Positions 7,350 through 18,400 of a stretch of DNA of 64,000 bases are shown in pieces. A program made the position numbers and the translations under genes. Source of the stretch: Crateriforma spongiae (GTDB lineage: Bacteria > Planctomycetota > Planctomycetia > Pirellulales > Pirellulaceae); assembly GCF_012290005.1 (NCBI RefSeq), contig NZ_JAAXMS010000001.1:1054001-1118000 (forward strand). The letters are read 5' to 3'. How positions within the stretch are numbered: the first letter of the stretch is position 1; each line of letters starts with the position of its first letter. The notes beneath the pieces are model-generated. The model was given only the letters and a program-made list of their open reading frames with translations, was not told where the DNA came from and searched no databases.

Positions 7350-8483
7350 TCAGCCGTCTTCGGCCAACAGCATCTCCAGCGTTGACCGCATGTCCTTTTC
7401 CCCCTCGTTGCCCTGCCAGTTCATTTCGCCATACCAAGACCGTCGCAGAAAGCCGTCTTTGTCAATCAAATAGACTGATGGCCAGATCCGATTTCCCCAA
7501 GCGTTCCAATTGGAAGATTCCAAATCCAAAAGAATCGGGTATCGGATGCCTTCGCGTTTTGCCGCCGACGCTACTTTGTCGCCATCTCGTTCGGCGGAGG
7601 TTTCAGGACGCTGGATACCCAACACCACCAGATCATCGTCCGCATAATCGGAATACCAGGCGGTGTAGTGCGGCAGATTGCGAATGCAGTTGATGCACTG
7701 AAAAGCGTAAAAGTGAACAACCACCACTTTGCCTCGCAGGTCGGCCAGTCGGACCGGTTCGCCCTGGATCCATGTCACGCCGGCATCTTGAATCTCGGGT
7801 GCAAAGGGAAGTTTGCGACGGACTTGTGAGAAATCGAATGCAGGGCCGGTCAACGAACCCAGCCGCCCACGCTGGGTGTCGGTCAGAGCGCCGACCACCG
7901 TTTCGCGTTCGGTCTGCTGTAACTTGGCGACTTGTCGGGCCGCTTCGCCGGCCTCCAATTCTTGCTTCTTTAACTTGGCAGCGATCCGCCGGCTCTCCGA
8001 TTCGGTTTTGGCAAAAGCATCGGCGAAACGCTGGATCTGCGACGATGTCAGTTCCAGACCCTCGCGGACATCGTCCAACAAGACCATCCGCGTTCCCAGT
8101 GCCTGTCGCCGCAACTGCATCAGGCGATCAAACTGAGACGAATTCAAAATCGACTTCAATTCGCGTTGAAGCTTTGCCGTCAAATCCGCGACCGTCTTCT
8201 GATACGGCTCCGGCTTGGTGTTTCCGGTGGTCATCAGGTTCAGCTGCGGGAACCACTGTGCGTCGATGCCTTTGACCACACCAAATAGGCTGCGTTTCTG
8301 GTCGCTGGTTAACTCCAGGTCCTTGTGCACGGCATCATCGCGAATCATTTGCAACAGCACGGGTGGCAAGTCGGCCGTTGTCGGCTCGGACGCTTCCGCA
8401 TTCACCAGCGGCACCGATGTTATGAAAACCAGGACGCAATGGGTCAGTGCCGAAGTCAGGATGGAAGACCGCATGGTGAGCAT
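7350..8483 (-). CDS. Exported TlpA/AhpC-TSA family thioredoxin-like protein
   Basis: About 377 residues from ATG 8483 (ATG 8474 is also possible). A basic amino end and a hydrophobic stretch ending in an alanine-rich NAEA site form a signal peptide, so the protein acts outside the cytoplasmic membrane. The first half is helical and charged, with two LTSDQKR/LTDTQRG-like segments resembling Spy/CpxP-type periplasmic helices; I do not assign it a function. The second half is a thioredoxin fold of the TlpA type, with active-site Cys263 and Cys266 in FQCINC followed by YTAWY. It probably reduces or exchanges disulfides in exported proteins. It stands alone, divergent from the PEP-CTERM gene. Confidence 0.85.
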   Translation of the reverse strand: MLTMRSSILTSALTHCVLVFITSVPLVNAEASEPTTADLPPVLLQMIRDDAVHKDLELTSDQKRSLFGVVKGIDAQWFPQLNLMTTGNTKPEPYQKTVADLTAKLQRELKSILNSSQFDRLMQLRRQALGTRMVLLDDVREGLELTSSQIQRFADAFAKTESESRRIAAKLKKQELEAGEAARQVAKLQQTERETVVGALTDTQRGRLGSLTGPAFDFSQVRRKLPFAPEIQDAGVTWIQGEPVRLADLRGKVVVVHFYAFQCINCIRNLPHYTAWYSDYADDDLVVLGIQRPETSAERDGDKVASAAKREGIRYPILLDLESSNWNAWGNRIWPSVYLIDKDGFLRRSWYGEMNWQGNEGEKDMRSTLEMLLAEDG

Positions 8484-8824
8484 CACCCGGGTTGGTAGAT
8501 AAGGGAGACCAAGTCGGCGACCGGCGGCTGCGGACCAGGTAGAAAAGTCAGGCAACAATCGCTGAGTCGTCACCCCAAAACGCAGCGTTCCCCACCAAAA
8601 TAGCGGATCAGCTTGGCAGACCGCCGGATGCCGGTGATCCGCGACGTCCCGTTTTCTGGCGACTGTCCGTCTTCATCAAATTCACACGTTTTTTTGGCAC
8701 TCCAGGTGGCCCCCGAAGTTTGCCCAGCTTCACTCGTTGGAGTACCATCAGAGGGTCCCTAACCTCTGCAATGAATGCGACCGACCACGGTTGCCCCATA
8801 CTCTTTTCCGCTGATTCGATCACC
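8484..8824. other. Divergent intergenic region with a large inverted repeat
   Basis: This 341-bp gap separates the TlpA-like gene from the PEP-CTERM gene and must hold both promoters. Its main feature is an inverted repeat with 8-bp perfect arms, GCGGATCA (8603-8610) and TGATCCGC (8635-8642), enclosing a second stem GGCA/TGCC. A T-run (8692-8698) lies about 50 bp further on. I could not pick convincing -35/-10 boxes. Confidence 0.4.
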
Positions 8825-9676
8825 ATGAAGCGTTTGTTCACTGCGGTCTTGGCCGCTGGTTGCTTGTTCGGAACTGCGTCGGCCGATGTCACTTTCAATG
8901 CGGTCGGCGAACAGGTGACCATTGATTTCCAAGGGTTCACCGGTGCCGGTTTCGGACAGAGTGCGACGGACACTCAAGGGCAACCGCTAGGCGACGGCAC
9001 GATGAACACAAGTGACTGGAGTGTTCTTACATTTTTGGATCCTGGGCTTTCCGAATTCGGTGTCAACTTTGACGAAGATATGATTTCGCCCGCACCCAAC
9101 GAATTTGCACAGGGCAGCTCCAGCGGTTCGACCGCACAGTCTGGTGTTTACAGCTTCGCAACCGGAAAATCCAACACCAATGACGCCGCGCTCGGGTTTC
9201 GTCCGGAAGACGATAGCGTTTTCGATGAGGGCGATTTCACGCTGCGTCTCGCGAACAACACTGGATCCAGTTTGTCATCATTCGCCGTGACGTTCTCGGT
9301 GTTTGATTTCAATGACAAGAACATGTCCACACAGCTGGATTTTTCGTTTGCCAACTTGGACGATGACCCGGCATTCACAGCAAACACCGCACTGACTCAC
9401 ATCACGGATTCGGACGCCGCCACCGTTCCAGACTGGGATGAAACGGTGCTCAGCACCGTCATCAACTTTGGGACGCCGATCGCCGATGGCGAGCAATTTT
9501 TCCTGCGATGGCAGGGCCAGACTGCCGTCGACGATGCTAATGCGGACCCACTGGGTGATATCGTTGCCATTGACAACATCTCGATCACCGCGGTTCCAGA
9601 ACCTAGTAGCCTGCTCGCCCTGGGTGCTGTCTCCGCCCTCGCCGCACGCCGTTATCGACGTCGCAAGAACGGCTAG
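8825..9676 (+). CDS. PEP-CTERM sorting-domain exported protein
   Basis: A 283-residue exported protein starting at ATG 8825 with a short signal peptide (MKRLFTAVLAAGCLFGTASA). The carboxyl end is a textbook PEP-CTERM tag: VPEPSSLLAL, a hydrophobic helix, then a basic RRYRRRK tail. That tag is cut and transferred by an exosortase/archaeosortase-type enzyme to anchor or release the protein at the cell surface; none is encoded here. The body (about 20-255) is acidic and rich in Asn, Asp, Ser and Thr, with no Cys after the signal and no catalytic motif I recognise. An extracellular matrix or surface-layer role is likely. It is monocistronic and convergent with the pseudopilin operon. Confidence 0.9.
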   Translation: MKRLFTAVLAAGCLFGTASADVTFNAVGEQVTIDFQGFTGAGFGQSATDTQGQPLGDGTMNTSDWSVLTFLDPGLSEFGVNFDEDMISPAPNEFAQGSSSGSTAQSGVYSFATGKSNTNDAALGFRPEDDSVFDEGDFTLRLANNTGSSLSSFAVTFSVFDFNDKNMSTQLDFSFANLDDDPAFTANTALTHITDSDAATVPDWDETVLSTVINFGTPIADGEQFFLRWQGQTAVDDANADPLGDIVAIDNISITAVPEPSSLLALGAVSALAARRYRRRKNG

Positions 9677-9799
9677 GGGAGTCACCATCTGGCAACGCCG
9701 TCAAGGAATTGGATGGCTCTTGGTGAATTCGCCCGCTGGACGATGAAGGACGACGTCAACCTAGACGCTCCGCTGTCTTTACCGGCTGTTGTCGCATGG

Positions 9800-10294
9800 T
9801 CACTGCGAATCGCTGATCGGGTTTGCGAACCAGACCCGATCGTTGCCATAGCCGTCGCGAAAATGGATGACTGGGGTGCCATCGTCCGAATCAGCGGATA
9901 CCAAGGCTCCGGCAAACATCACGCGGCTGATTCCGTCATCTGATGCGGATGAAAAAGCCGGATGATCCTTGGTGATGATCCGATCATCGCTGTGGATCGC
10001 GCCCAGTTCCGATGAGTCGTCGATGACGCTGTTCTGGTCATCGTCGTAGCCACGTTGACCTGCGGCCGAATCGGAGCCGATCCATAGCAACGCATCGGCG
10101 TCGGGATCAAAGTGAACGCTGGTCAATGATGTTGTGCCGGAACCGGGCGAATCGATGGAATGATACTCGTCACCGAATTGCAGGCACTGTCCGATGCGCA
10201 GAACACCGAACAGGACGGCCAACGTCATTGCTGCGGCGATGAACGGCATTGGCGTCGTCGATAGGGACGCCGCCGGGTCATGTTTGCGATCCAT
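9800..10294 (-). CDS. Small membrane-anchored protein ending the pseudopilin operon
   Basis: A 164-residue protein of unknown function. One hydrophobic helix (about residues 17-33) follows a short charged start, giving a cytoplasmic tip and an exported domain of about 130 residues. That domain is rich in Asp, Ser and Gly and contains DPDADALLWIGSD and YDDDQNSVIDDSSELG, acidic segments like those in the neighbouring pseudopilins. It starts 9 bp after the stop of the GspJ-like gene on the same strand, so it belongs to that operon. It lacks the FTLVE prepilin motif. A tip or cargo component is a guess from position only. Confidence 0.7.
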   Translation of the reverse strand: MDRKHDPAASLSTTPMPFIAAAMTLAVLFGVLRIGQCLQFGDEYHSIDSPGSGTTSLTSVHFDPDADALLWIGSDSAAGQRGYDDDQNSVIDDSSELGAIHSDDRIITKDHPAFSSASDDGISRVMFAGALVSADSDDGTPVIHFRDGYGNDRVWFANPISDSQ

Positions 10295-10303
10295 CGCTCG
10301 GGC

Positions 10304-12424
10304 TCAGTCTCCGAAGTACTTCGCGACGGACGATTGTTCGACCTCGCGAACCTGAGTGTTCTCCACTCGGATCTCGATACTGATGGCAGGCAAACCTCTG
10401 GCAAACGGTGGTGCCGTCTCTTTTTCCCCGATGGCTTTGCTGCCGAAGGAGTTTCCCCCAGCGGAACTTGTGACGTCATCCAATCCGTTGGTCGATGGAT
10501 CCACCGAGGCGGCATTGCCTGGCAGAGTCGCTGGGGGCGTGCCGTCGCCGTTGTTCAGCCACCATAGCGTTCCTTCGTGCAATCGCGAATTTGGATCCTG
10601 TCGTGGCCACTGCAGATATCCATCACTTTCGTAGTCGTCGGTGAAGGTGTCAAAAGCGGGTTGGAACAAGACGATGCTGCCGCGATTGGTAATCATGCGA
10701 CCGGAATAAAGGAACGGATCGCCGTATTGCGGGGCGTGCCGGGCAAATTGGTTGTATCCCGAAAACCGAGTGTTCGGCAGCAACGCGATATTCATCGCCG
10801 GACGGCGTTGGTTCGAAAAGGCGTGGTATCGAAGGTTTCTGTTCCCTCGAATCGCACCGCCAGCCTGGACGGTGTAGGCCAAGTCGACAAAGGCACCCTG
10901 CACGCCGTTGACCGGCTGTTGCCGACCGGTTGCCGGTGTGGTGACTGACTGGATCAGTGTGTCGTAGTACGCTGGGTCATTGGGCGTGACCACCCGGTCA
11001 TCCGAGCCCAACGCCTGGTATTGGCCGTCAATTCCGGGGGACACATAGGTCTGTGCACCCGGATCGAAAGCCTTGACGTCAAACGCCAGAAGGTTGGTCA
11101 GTAGGACGTCTTCGCCAACGCGTTCAATTCCCCAGCCATCGCCGAACATGTCGGTGTGAGATAGATCTTGTCCCAAAATGAATTCCGGCCGAAGAAAACC
11201 ATTCATGTAAGTCGGCGTGACGAATCGTGAACGCACCTGTCGCAGCGGGCTTCCGCCAAACGGCGGTGCCACCGGAGGTGTCATCTGCGTTCCCGCTTGC
11301 AAGATCGGCGCGACACCGCCCAGAGCTAACAGCGGCATCGACGTGTAACCATTGGTTCCGTTGGGCGGACTGATGCCCAAAATCGTCTGTGGAACACGAA
11401 CGTGCGCAAACCGGTTGTGGGGCTGTTGCAATTCGTCCAACGAGTTCGCGAAAACGAAATTACTTGGTGCACCATTGGGCAGCAATCGTCGGCCCATCGA
11501 AAGGTCGCACTGTTGGTGAATCGGCCCCATCCCGATCAGCCAAGCCAGCGCCGCCTGTGATTGGTTCAGCCCGTTGCCGCCCGGCGTCTTGATCGCCGGC
11601 AAACCGGTACTGGCATCCGAAGGCCATGTATCTGGTTGCAGATAGGTGTAGTTGCCACTGGTGAATTGCGGCAATGCAGGCCCCAGCGTTGTGACACCGT
11701 TCAAATTCAAATCGGGGCGGATCAACAACACGCGGCGGTGCAGCTTCATTTGATCCGGGATGCCGTTGCCGTCCAGATCGACGATCGTCGGTTGTGCGGC
11801 GGTATCGTAGACGTGGATGGATTGACCGTTGTTCGCGGTGTCCAGTGACGTCTGATATTGCGGGCTGACGTAGTAGATGATTTCCGCATACTGCGACGTG
11901 ATCACCACGGGATCCAGCGCACCGGCGACGCCGCCGGGAAAATTCGCCGCGTTGTAGGCGACGCCGTTGGCTTCGGCCGTCTTGGCGTCCAGGACAAAAC
12001 GCGGCACTTTGCCGGTGAATGGAGATCCATCGGGAGCCTTGGCGGTGAATGCCAGGTAATCGTCGTAATCACCGAAACGCGAATCCTGCAACGTGTACTC
12101 GTTGTCCTCGGCCGGGGCCCGGCCCATCAGCGTTGCGGTGATGTTGCTGATCGGGCCGTCAAAATAGACCAGGTAGCCTTCGCCCTTGTCGCTGCCCGTT
12201 GCCGCTGGGTTGGCGGTGCATCGTGACAGTTCATCACGCATGCGGCGGGTCACGTCACGGACACGGCTGCTAAGGTCCACTTGCGCACGGCTGACGCGTA
12301 CCTGTTGCCCGACTTTACCGAACGACGAGGCGAGTGCGGCCATCAGCAACAGCGTGATCGCCATCGCGACCATCATTTCGACCAGCGTAAAGCCGACCGC
12401 GATCGATTTTCGGTTCACTCTCAT
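10304..12424 (-). CDS. Oversized GspJ-like minor pseudopilin
   Basis: A 706-residue prepilin-like protein. Its amino end has a short basic leader, a Gly at the cleavage site and GFTLVEMMVAMAITLLLM, so mature Phe1 and Glu5 are present; prepilin peptidase would cut after the Gly. The helix continues into an amphipathic stem (VDLSSRVRDVTRRMRDELSR), typical of GspJ/PulJ, which sits in the tip complex of the type II secretion pseudopilus. Ordinary GspJ is about 200 residues; here some 600 residues of unrecognised exported domain follow, including a DLDGNGIPD calcium-type loop. The start overlaps the stop of the GspK-like gene (ATGA), so the two are translationally coupled. Confidence 0.85.
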   Translation of the reverse strand: MRVNRKSIAVGFTLVEMMVAMAITLLLMAALASSFGKVGQQVRVSRAQVDLSSRVRDVTRRMRDELSRCTANPAATGSDKGEGYLVYFDGPISNITATLMGRAPAEDNEYTLQDSRFGDYDDYLAFTAKAPDGSPFTGKVPRFVLDAKTAEANGVAYNAANFPGGVAGALDPVVITSQYAEIIYYVSPQYQTSLDTANNGQSIHVYDTAAQPTIVDLDGNGIPDQMKLHRRVLLIRPDLNLNGVTTLGPALPQFTSGNYTYLQPDTWPSDASTGLPAIKTPGGNGLNQSQAALAWLIGMGPIHQQCDLSMGRRLLPNGAPSNFVFANSLDELQQPHNRFAHVRVPQTILGISPPNGTNGYTSMPLLALGGVAPILQAGTQMTPPVAPPFGGSPLRQVRSRFVTPTYMNGFLRPEFILGQDLSHTDMFGDGWGIERVGEDVLLTNLLAFDVKAFDPGAQTYVSPGIDGQYQALGSDDRVVTPNDPAYYDTLIQSVTTPATGRQQPVNGVQGAFVDLAYTVQAGGAIRGNRNLRYHAFSNQRRPAMNIALLPNTRFSGYNQFARHAPQYGDPFLYSGRMITNRGSIVLFQPAFDTFTDDYESDGYLQWPRQDPNSRLHEGTLWWLNNGDGTPPATLPGNAASVDPSTNGLDDVTSSAGGNSFGSKAIGEKETAPPFARGLPAISIEIRVENTQVREVEQSSVAKYFGD

Positions 12425-15400
12425 TTCTCCACCTGCGAATAGATCACGGTGTTGGCAGCATTGATGTCGGTCCCCGGGCCGGCAAATCCGACGGGGATCG
12501 ATCGATCAATGACATAGGTCGCCCGGTAACGCCGTTGGCGACCGATGTCGGCGTTGTATTCTTGGCCCAATTGCGACGTCGCACTATCAACTTCGAAATA
12601 GCCGATCGTCATCCGCACCATGAAGGTCTGGGATTGGGTGCTGACCAAGTTCGGAATCCGCACCAGCGAATGCAGGTCCATGAACGAACTGCGGCTGCGG
12701 TCGGCGTGGGCCGGTCCGGCGCCGTCGGGGGTGAACAGCGGGTCAAAGTCCGACGTTTCCCCGGCTCGCGCGATGGTGCCTTCGGCCGGTGTTCGGTTGC
12801 GAAGTGCGTTCGCGTTGCCGCCCGATAGGGTCGGCGCCAAATCGGCATCCAGGCTGGTGCGGAAGATGCCGGCGAACTGTGTCGGCGAATCTTCCGTCAG
12901 CGAATTGGGATCGAAGTTGTAGGGTTGCGATTGAATCTGTGGCGGTAACGTCGTCGTGTCGACGATTCGTGAAGCATTTCCGCCGGCGGGCGTGTATCCG
13001 CGTCGCGATTCCAAAAACTCTTGATAGCGAGTCGATCCTTGCGCCGTTTGTGTCCGTTCGCTTGACGACAGGTGGTTGAACATCAACCCCATCCACACCG
13101 GATATTCGCCAATCGTGTTGAGGTTCAAACGGCCCTGACGGCGGCCGTCCCAGATCTTGTTGTGCGGTGGCAACAGATAGTCGCTCAGTTTTTTCCGGGC
13201 ATGCAAGAACGTCGAATTGGGATTGGGCACGTAGGGAACGCGTTCCGGATTGATGAATTCGATTTCACCGCGGTAACGCGGCGGCGTGGCCACGAAATCA
13301 AAGATGCGAAGGGCCTGCGAAGCATCGTCTTCGGTTTCGTCCGATTGGAAGAAGTTCAGCAAATGCCCGAACGGAGCACGGAAGGTCGTCGGCGGATCCG
13401 ATGATGCATTGGGATCGTACGGGCTGTTGGTTGCCGATGCGTCATTCAGAGTGAATTCCTCGAACAACCTGCCTTGCGAACACGCCGGCACCATCATGAC
13501 TTCCATCGGTGACGCAAAGTCGCGGTTCAACCATTCGTGCACCGCAAACGGAGTCAACGGCAGCCCGCGATTGCTGTTCGCACCAGTTTCAACCACGGTC
13601 ACATCGTCCGCCACCACACCGTTGCTGTTCGCCGGATTGCGAACGTCGCCGAACGCCAGGTTCAAGAAGTTGAACGTGTGGTCCAGGCCTTCTGGATTAG
13701 TATCGCCGTCGGAATCGGCGAAAGCGAAATACGTCGATGCGGTGGTATCGATGGGCAGCGTGGCCGGATCGTTCACCGTGTAGCTAAACAAAACATGGGA
13801 ACCCGTTCCGTTGGATGGAACACCGGTGCGTTGGCGGCTGCCTGCAAGGTAGCGCGTGTCCACGTCGTTACCATTCACGGCCGGCGGACCCACATTGGAT
13901 TCGCTTTCTTCGCCACTGAAGACGGTCAAATCCAAGGTCATTTGATCGATGGTGATGTACGGATTCGTCACGCGATCAAACGCACGTGTCGGATCGGCCA
14001 AACGCTGCAGAAATGCCGTTCGATAGTTTTTCACCGTGCCCAGCATCGGTTCAGCCGGGTTGGCGCTGGTCGCCAAATCCAAAGTCAGGTCACCCACCGG
14101 GGCATTGGACAGCAGCAGATCCAGCGGCTGGTCACGCGGCGGGTCATTGATCGGGTCATCCCAGTCGATGTACGAATCGATCAATGGGTATTCGGTGCTG
14201 TTGCTGGAATCGTATTGCGCCGTCGGTTCGGGATAGTAACCCGTCGGTGTCGGCAGCGGTTCGCTGATGTTCAGACCAATGCCGTGCACCGGACGCGCCG
14301 TGGCTTGCCAGCCAAGCGGTTCGGCGAACGCCCCCATGATCAGCGATAAACCGGGCTGAGACAGACTGGTCGTGTTGGGCGTGTTCAGCGGAGTCGTGTC
14401 AAAGTTGTAATGGGCCAGTCCGATCACCGGGTTGGCATTGCTGATCTCGAATCGCTGGGGGCTGTTCCCCGCGGGCGCGACATCACCACTGGACACTTGG
14501 CTTCCCAAGTAAGTGACCGGTCGTGGTGCAAGCGTCAGGTATTGTTCACCCAGCAGGCGGGCGTTGTTGCTGCCGCTGCGATTGAAGAACACTCGGGCCA
14601 CACGGTTCGGGTCACCGGTCAACCACGGCATGACATGGGTGACGTTTTCCAGTTCGGCAACGCTTCCGTAATCCGTGAAGAAGATGAACCGTTCCAGATT
14701 CAACCGGCGGTTGTCTTGATTCAGCTCGTCGAAAGGACGGAAGTTCTGGGTGTGTTGCGAATTGCCGTCGTTGTACTGCGTGCCGATCGGGTTGCGTGGC
14801 GTCCCAGGGTCAAAGGAATAGCTGTCGGCAAGGTTCAGTGTGCCCGATTGAATCTGGTCACGAATGTACTGCGGTGAAATTTCGCGGTCGTTCGGCGAAT
14901 TGGCGCCGTCGTAGTGAGGTTCGCTGATGGCGATTCGCCAAACCGGAACCTCGACCACACCATTGGTCGATGGCGTGGTGACCGTCTTGTCCAGTTCCAG
15001 TCGATATTGGCCGCCCTGGTACCGATACAACTCCATCGGCAATCCCGGGGCGTGTTGTTGGTCGTTGTTGTTCAAAACACGTTGACGCGGGTTGAACAAT
15101 TCCAAGAACAGCGAGCCTTGAGGGATTCGGAGTTGGTCGGTATCGGGATCGGGAGGGGTGTCCGATTTGTCGGATCCCGATCCGCCGCCTTCCTGTTTGG
15201 TGTCGCGGACTCGGACGTCGTGCAGCGCCAAAGATTCGCTGAACAGCAAGTCGGGGCTTTCAACGCCCCAAACCATCGGGCTGGCCGGTTGGTTTCCCGT
15301 GACTGTGTTGCCGTCGAAATCGATGTTCGCATATCCGTCGCCATCGGTGTCGTACGTGACGTTCCAATTTCCGTCCAGCGGATTTCGGTCGTACACGAAC

Positions 15401-18400
15401 GGTGTCATGATCGAATCGGGATCACGATAATCGACGACGTTCACGGCCCATTGGGCCAAACGACGTGCACGGTATTCCGCCGGATCGGTGTTGCCCTGAT
15501 CGGCAACCGGGAAATCGTATCCGTCGCCGGTGATCGCCATCATCAACACGTAGATGTTTCGGGCCAACAACGTTCGCGGGTTTTCTAACGCGACGTTGTA
15601 GCTTGGACCGTCGATCCCGTTGGTGCCACTGGGGCGGACGTTGGAAAGATAGGTGGCGGTGTTGTTCGCATTGCCCGCGTTCGGGTATGCCCGCGTTTCG
15701 TAATAGACCTCCAGCGGTTCATCGATGACACCGTTGCCTTCGCTGGCTTCATCGGTGCTGCCGTTGGCGTTATCGTCCACGCCGGAACGCGAGCCACGTC
15801 CGTTTTCGATCGTATCGGCGGCCAGCTGACCGAAGGCGTCGTCAACGCCGTTACCGAACGGGCGGTTCAGGTCCAGTTTTTGGCCGAGTTTCAGTTCACG
15901 CGGCAAGATCGCATCCAAGTACGCCTGTTCGTTCTGCAGATCGGTTTCGCTGCTGATCCGGCCGTCGCTGTTCAAACGCTGCAGCAGCATTTCCATCAGT
16001 GCCAGCGGTGCACCCTGTGACCGCGATCCTTCCGGGGGCAGTGCCGCCGGAACGTCCAGAGAGGTGCTGACGGTCGTCAAATTGCGGGCCGCCGATGCGG
16101 GTAATCCCGTCAGACGCGAAATCTGTTCCATGCGGCTGAACAGTGACTGGTCGGCCAAGCCCACCATGTCTTTGGTCCGATAGGCGTTGTCGCCCGACAG
16201 AACGCCGCGGGGATCCATTTCGTAGGGATCGTCGATGTTTTCGTCGATCTGCGTTCGGACCGGTGGACCGGCGTCATAGTTGCGAACAATCGTTCCGGAA
16301 CCGGCGACGAACAGGCGGCCGCTGCGGCTAAGTCCGTAACCACCACGCCCGAACGGGTCGGCCGACAATCCGGTGCCAGCCCCCAGCCAACGTGAACCGA
16401 CACGTGGCCGATTGATCAGCGAGTCCAGCAGGTCATTGCCCTGCAATCCCGGGTACGCGTAAGGCCATGCCGGAGCGATCCCCAGACGATTCTGATAACG
16501 GCCGGTCAATAGGTTCGAATACTGCGTTCCACCGGCAAGCACCTGTGCATCGGCGTGAACCACATTGCCATAGGGCAAAACGATTTCCGCCGGCCCGAAT
16601 CCAATGCCCCGATAAATCTCTCGATTCACATTGTTGCCGGTCCGAGGGGTTGGATCGAACCACGGTTCGTTCTCCGATGAACTGAGATCCACCGGCGAAT
16701 CAATCGTCCCGTGGGCATTGACATTCAAGCGTGCCGAAAGGTCTTCGATCAGCGGGGCGACCAACGGTTTGATCAGCCGGCCATCAGGGGCAGTCTTCGT
16801 CGGAAGTCCGAAGTCCACCCAAATGCTATCGGGAACACCGTCACCATCGTTGTCGACATCCCACGGTCCGTTGACCAGGGCGTTGACCAGCTGGTCCAAG
16901 CCGATCATTTGGGGAATGGACCCGGTCGAGCCAGCATCTCTGTCAACCAACAAGGGCGTTGAAAACGCGGGATCCGTATTACCGCCGTTGAACTGTGGAT
17001 TGATCGCGTTGGGCAAAACGTTGTTGTTGGCGTCGGAGAATTGACCCTGTGCAAACGACAGCGGACGGAACGTGGCCCGACGAATCGCCTCCACGATCGT
17101 TTCCAGTTCGGCTCGGCTGGCGCTGGAAAGATCGTATTGATTGACGATGTAATTGATCAGCGCCGGTCGGTGAAACGACGGAATGATCCGACGTTGTCCG
17201 TTGCCGTCGACATAAGTGTGTGACAGGAACCAGTTTTGGAAATCGGCTGCGTCATACGATTCGTCATAATCGCCGTCGATGCCTTGAACCATACGGAACT
17301 GATTGTTCGCCTGATTCAAGTATTCCATGTCAGCGGACTTGACCGCCAATGGACCCTGACGCGGGAAACTGGGATTGAACAAATTACGGTTCGAATCCAC
17401 GGCTCGCGGTTGGAAGGCAACAGGAATCGCTGCGGTCGAATCAGCATACGGAACTGGCGTGTCCTGATCGACATTGTTGCCGTCGAATCCGACACCGCCA
17501 CCATTCATCGGCTGGCCGTTGATGATAAGCCGAAACCCGGTTTCCCCAGCCGCACCCGCGTTGGCGTATTGTCGCGTCGACATCCAGCCGGGCGTGGTGC
17601 TGGCGTAGAATAGCGCGGAAACTGCGTAGGGGTCGGGATTCGTAGCGTTCGGAAAATTGAACAGATCGCCGACGGTCAATTCAGTGCCGTCGGACAATGC
17701 GACCTGCAGGTCCGGGTCCAATGCGATGTAAACGCTCAACCGAGTCGAACGATCGTTGGCCGCATCGGGACGCCAACCGATGGACCGAATGATGCGAAAC
17801 GAATTCCCAGCCAGGGGCCCCGATGCGAGGGTCAACACGCGACCGGAAAAGAAGTCGTCCACACCAAAGACACTGTCGCGTGGATTGATTTGTTCGTTCG
17901 GTGTGTTTGCGTGGTCGTCGGGATAGGTGCCGAACAAAGGCATTGCCCAAGTATCGTTCGGGTTCGGCGTGGTCAGATTCAAGACTTGGCGAATACCGTT
18001 TTCGTTGTGCTGAAAGAACGACAACGGAATACGGACAAAGCCGCCGCCGACGTGCATTGGACGATCCGCCGCGACACTGGATTCATTGAACGGTCCGGTT
18101 TGATCGATTTCACGCACCGCGGTCTGGACCGCATCGGTGATTCCGTACAAATCCGACAGTAAGTCTTCCCCGTACATCGGATGCAGCGGATCGGACGTTC
18201 CACGGATCAGTGTGGCGACGGCATCTTTGAAGTCTTCGGACGGTTCGGTCTTGCGCATTTCACGCGACGCGATCCCGAAGGCCGACTGTCGCGAACTGCT
18301 GGTGTAGGTCACATAGGTCACCACCAGAATGCCCAGAAAGGCCAGCATGCTAAGCACGACCAACAGGATGATTCCTGACCGCCGGTTGTCACCGCAGGGG

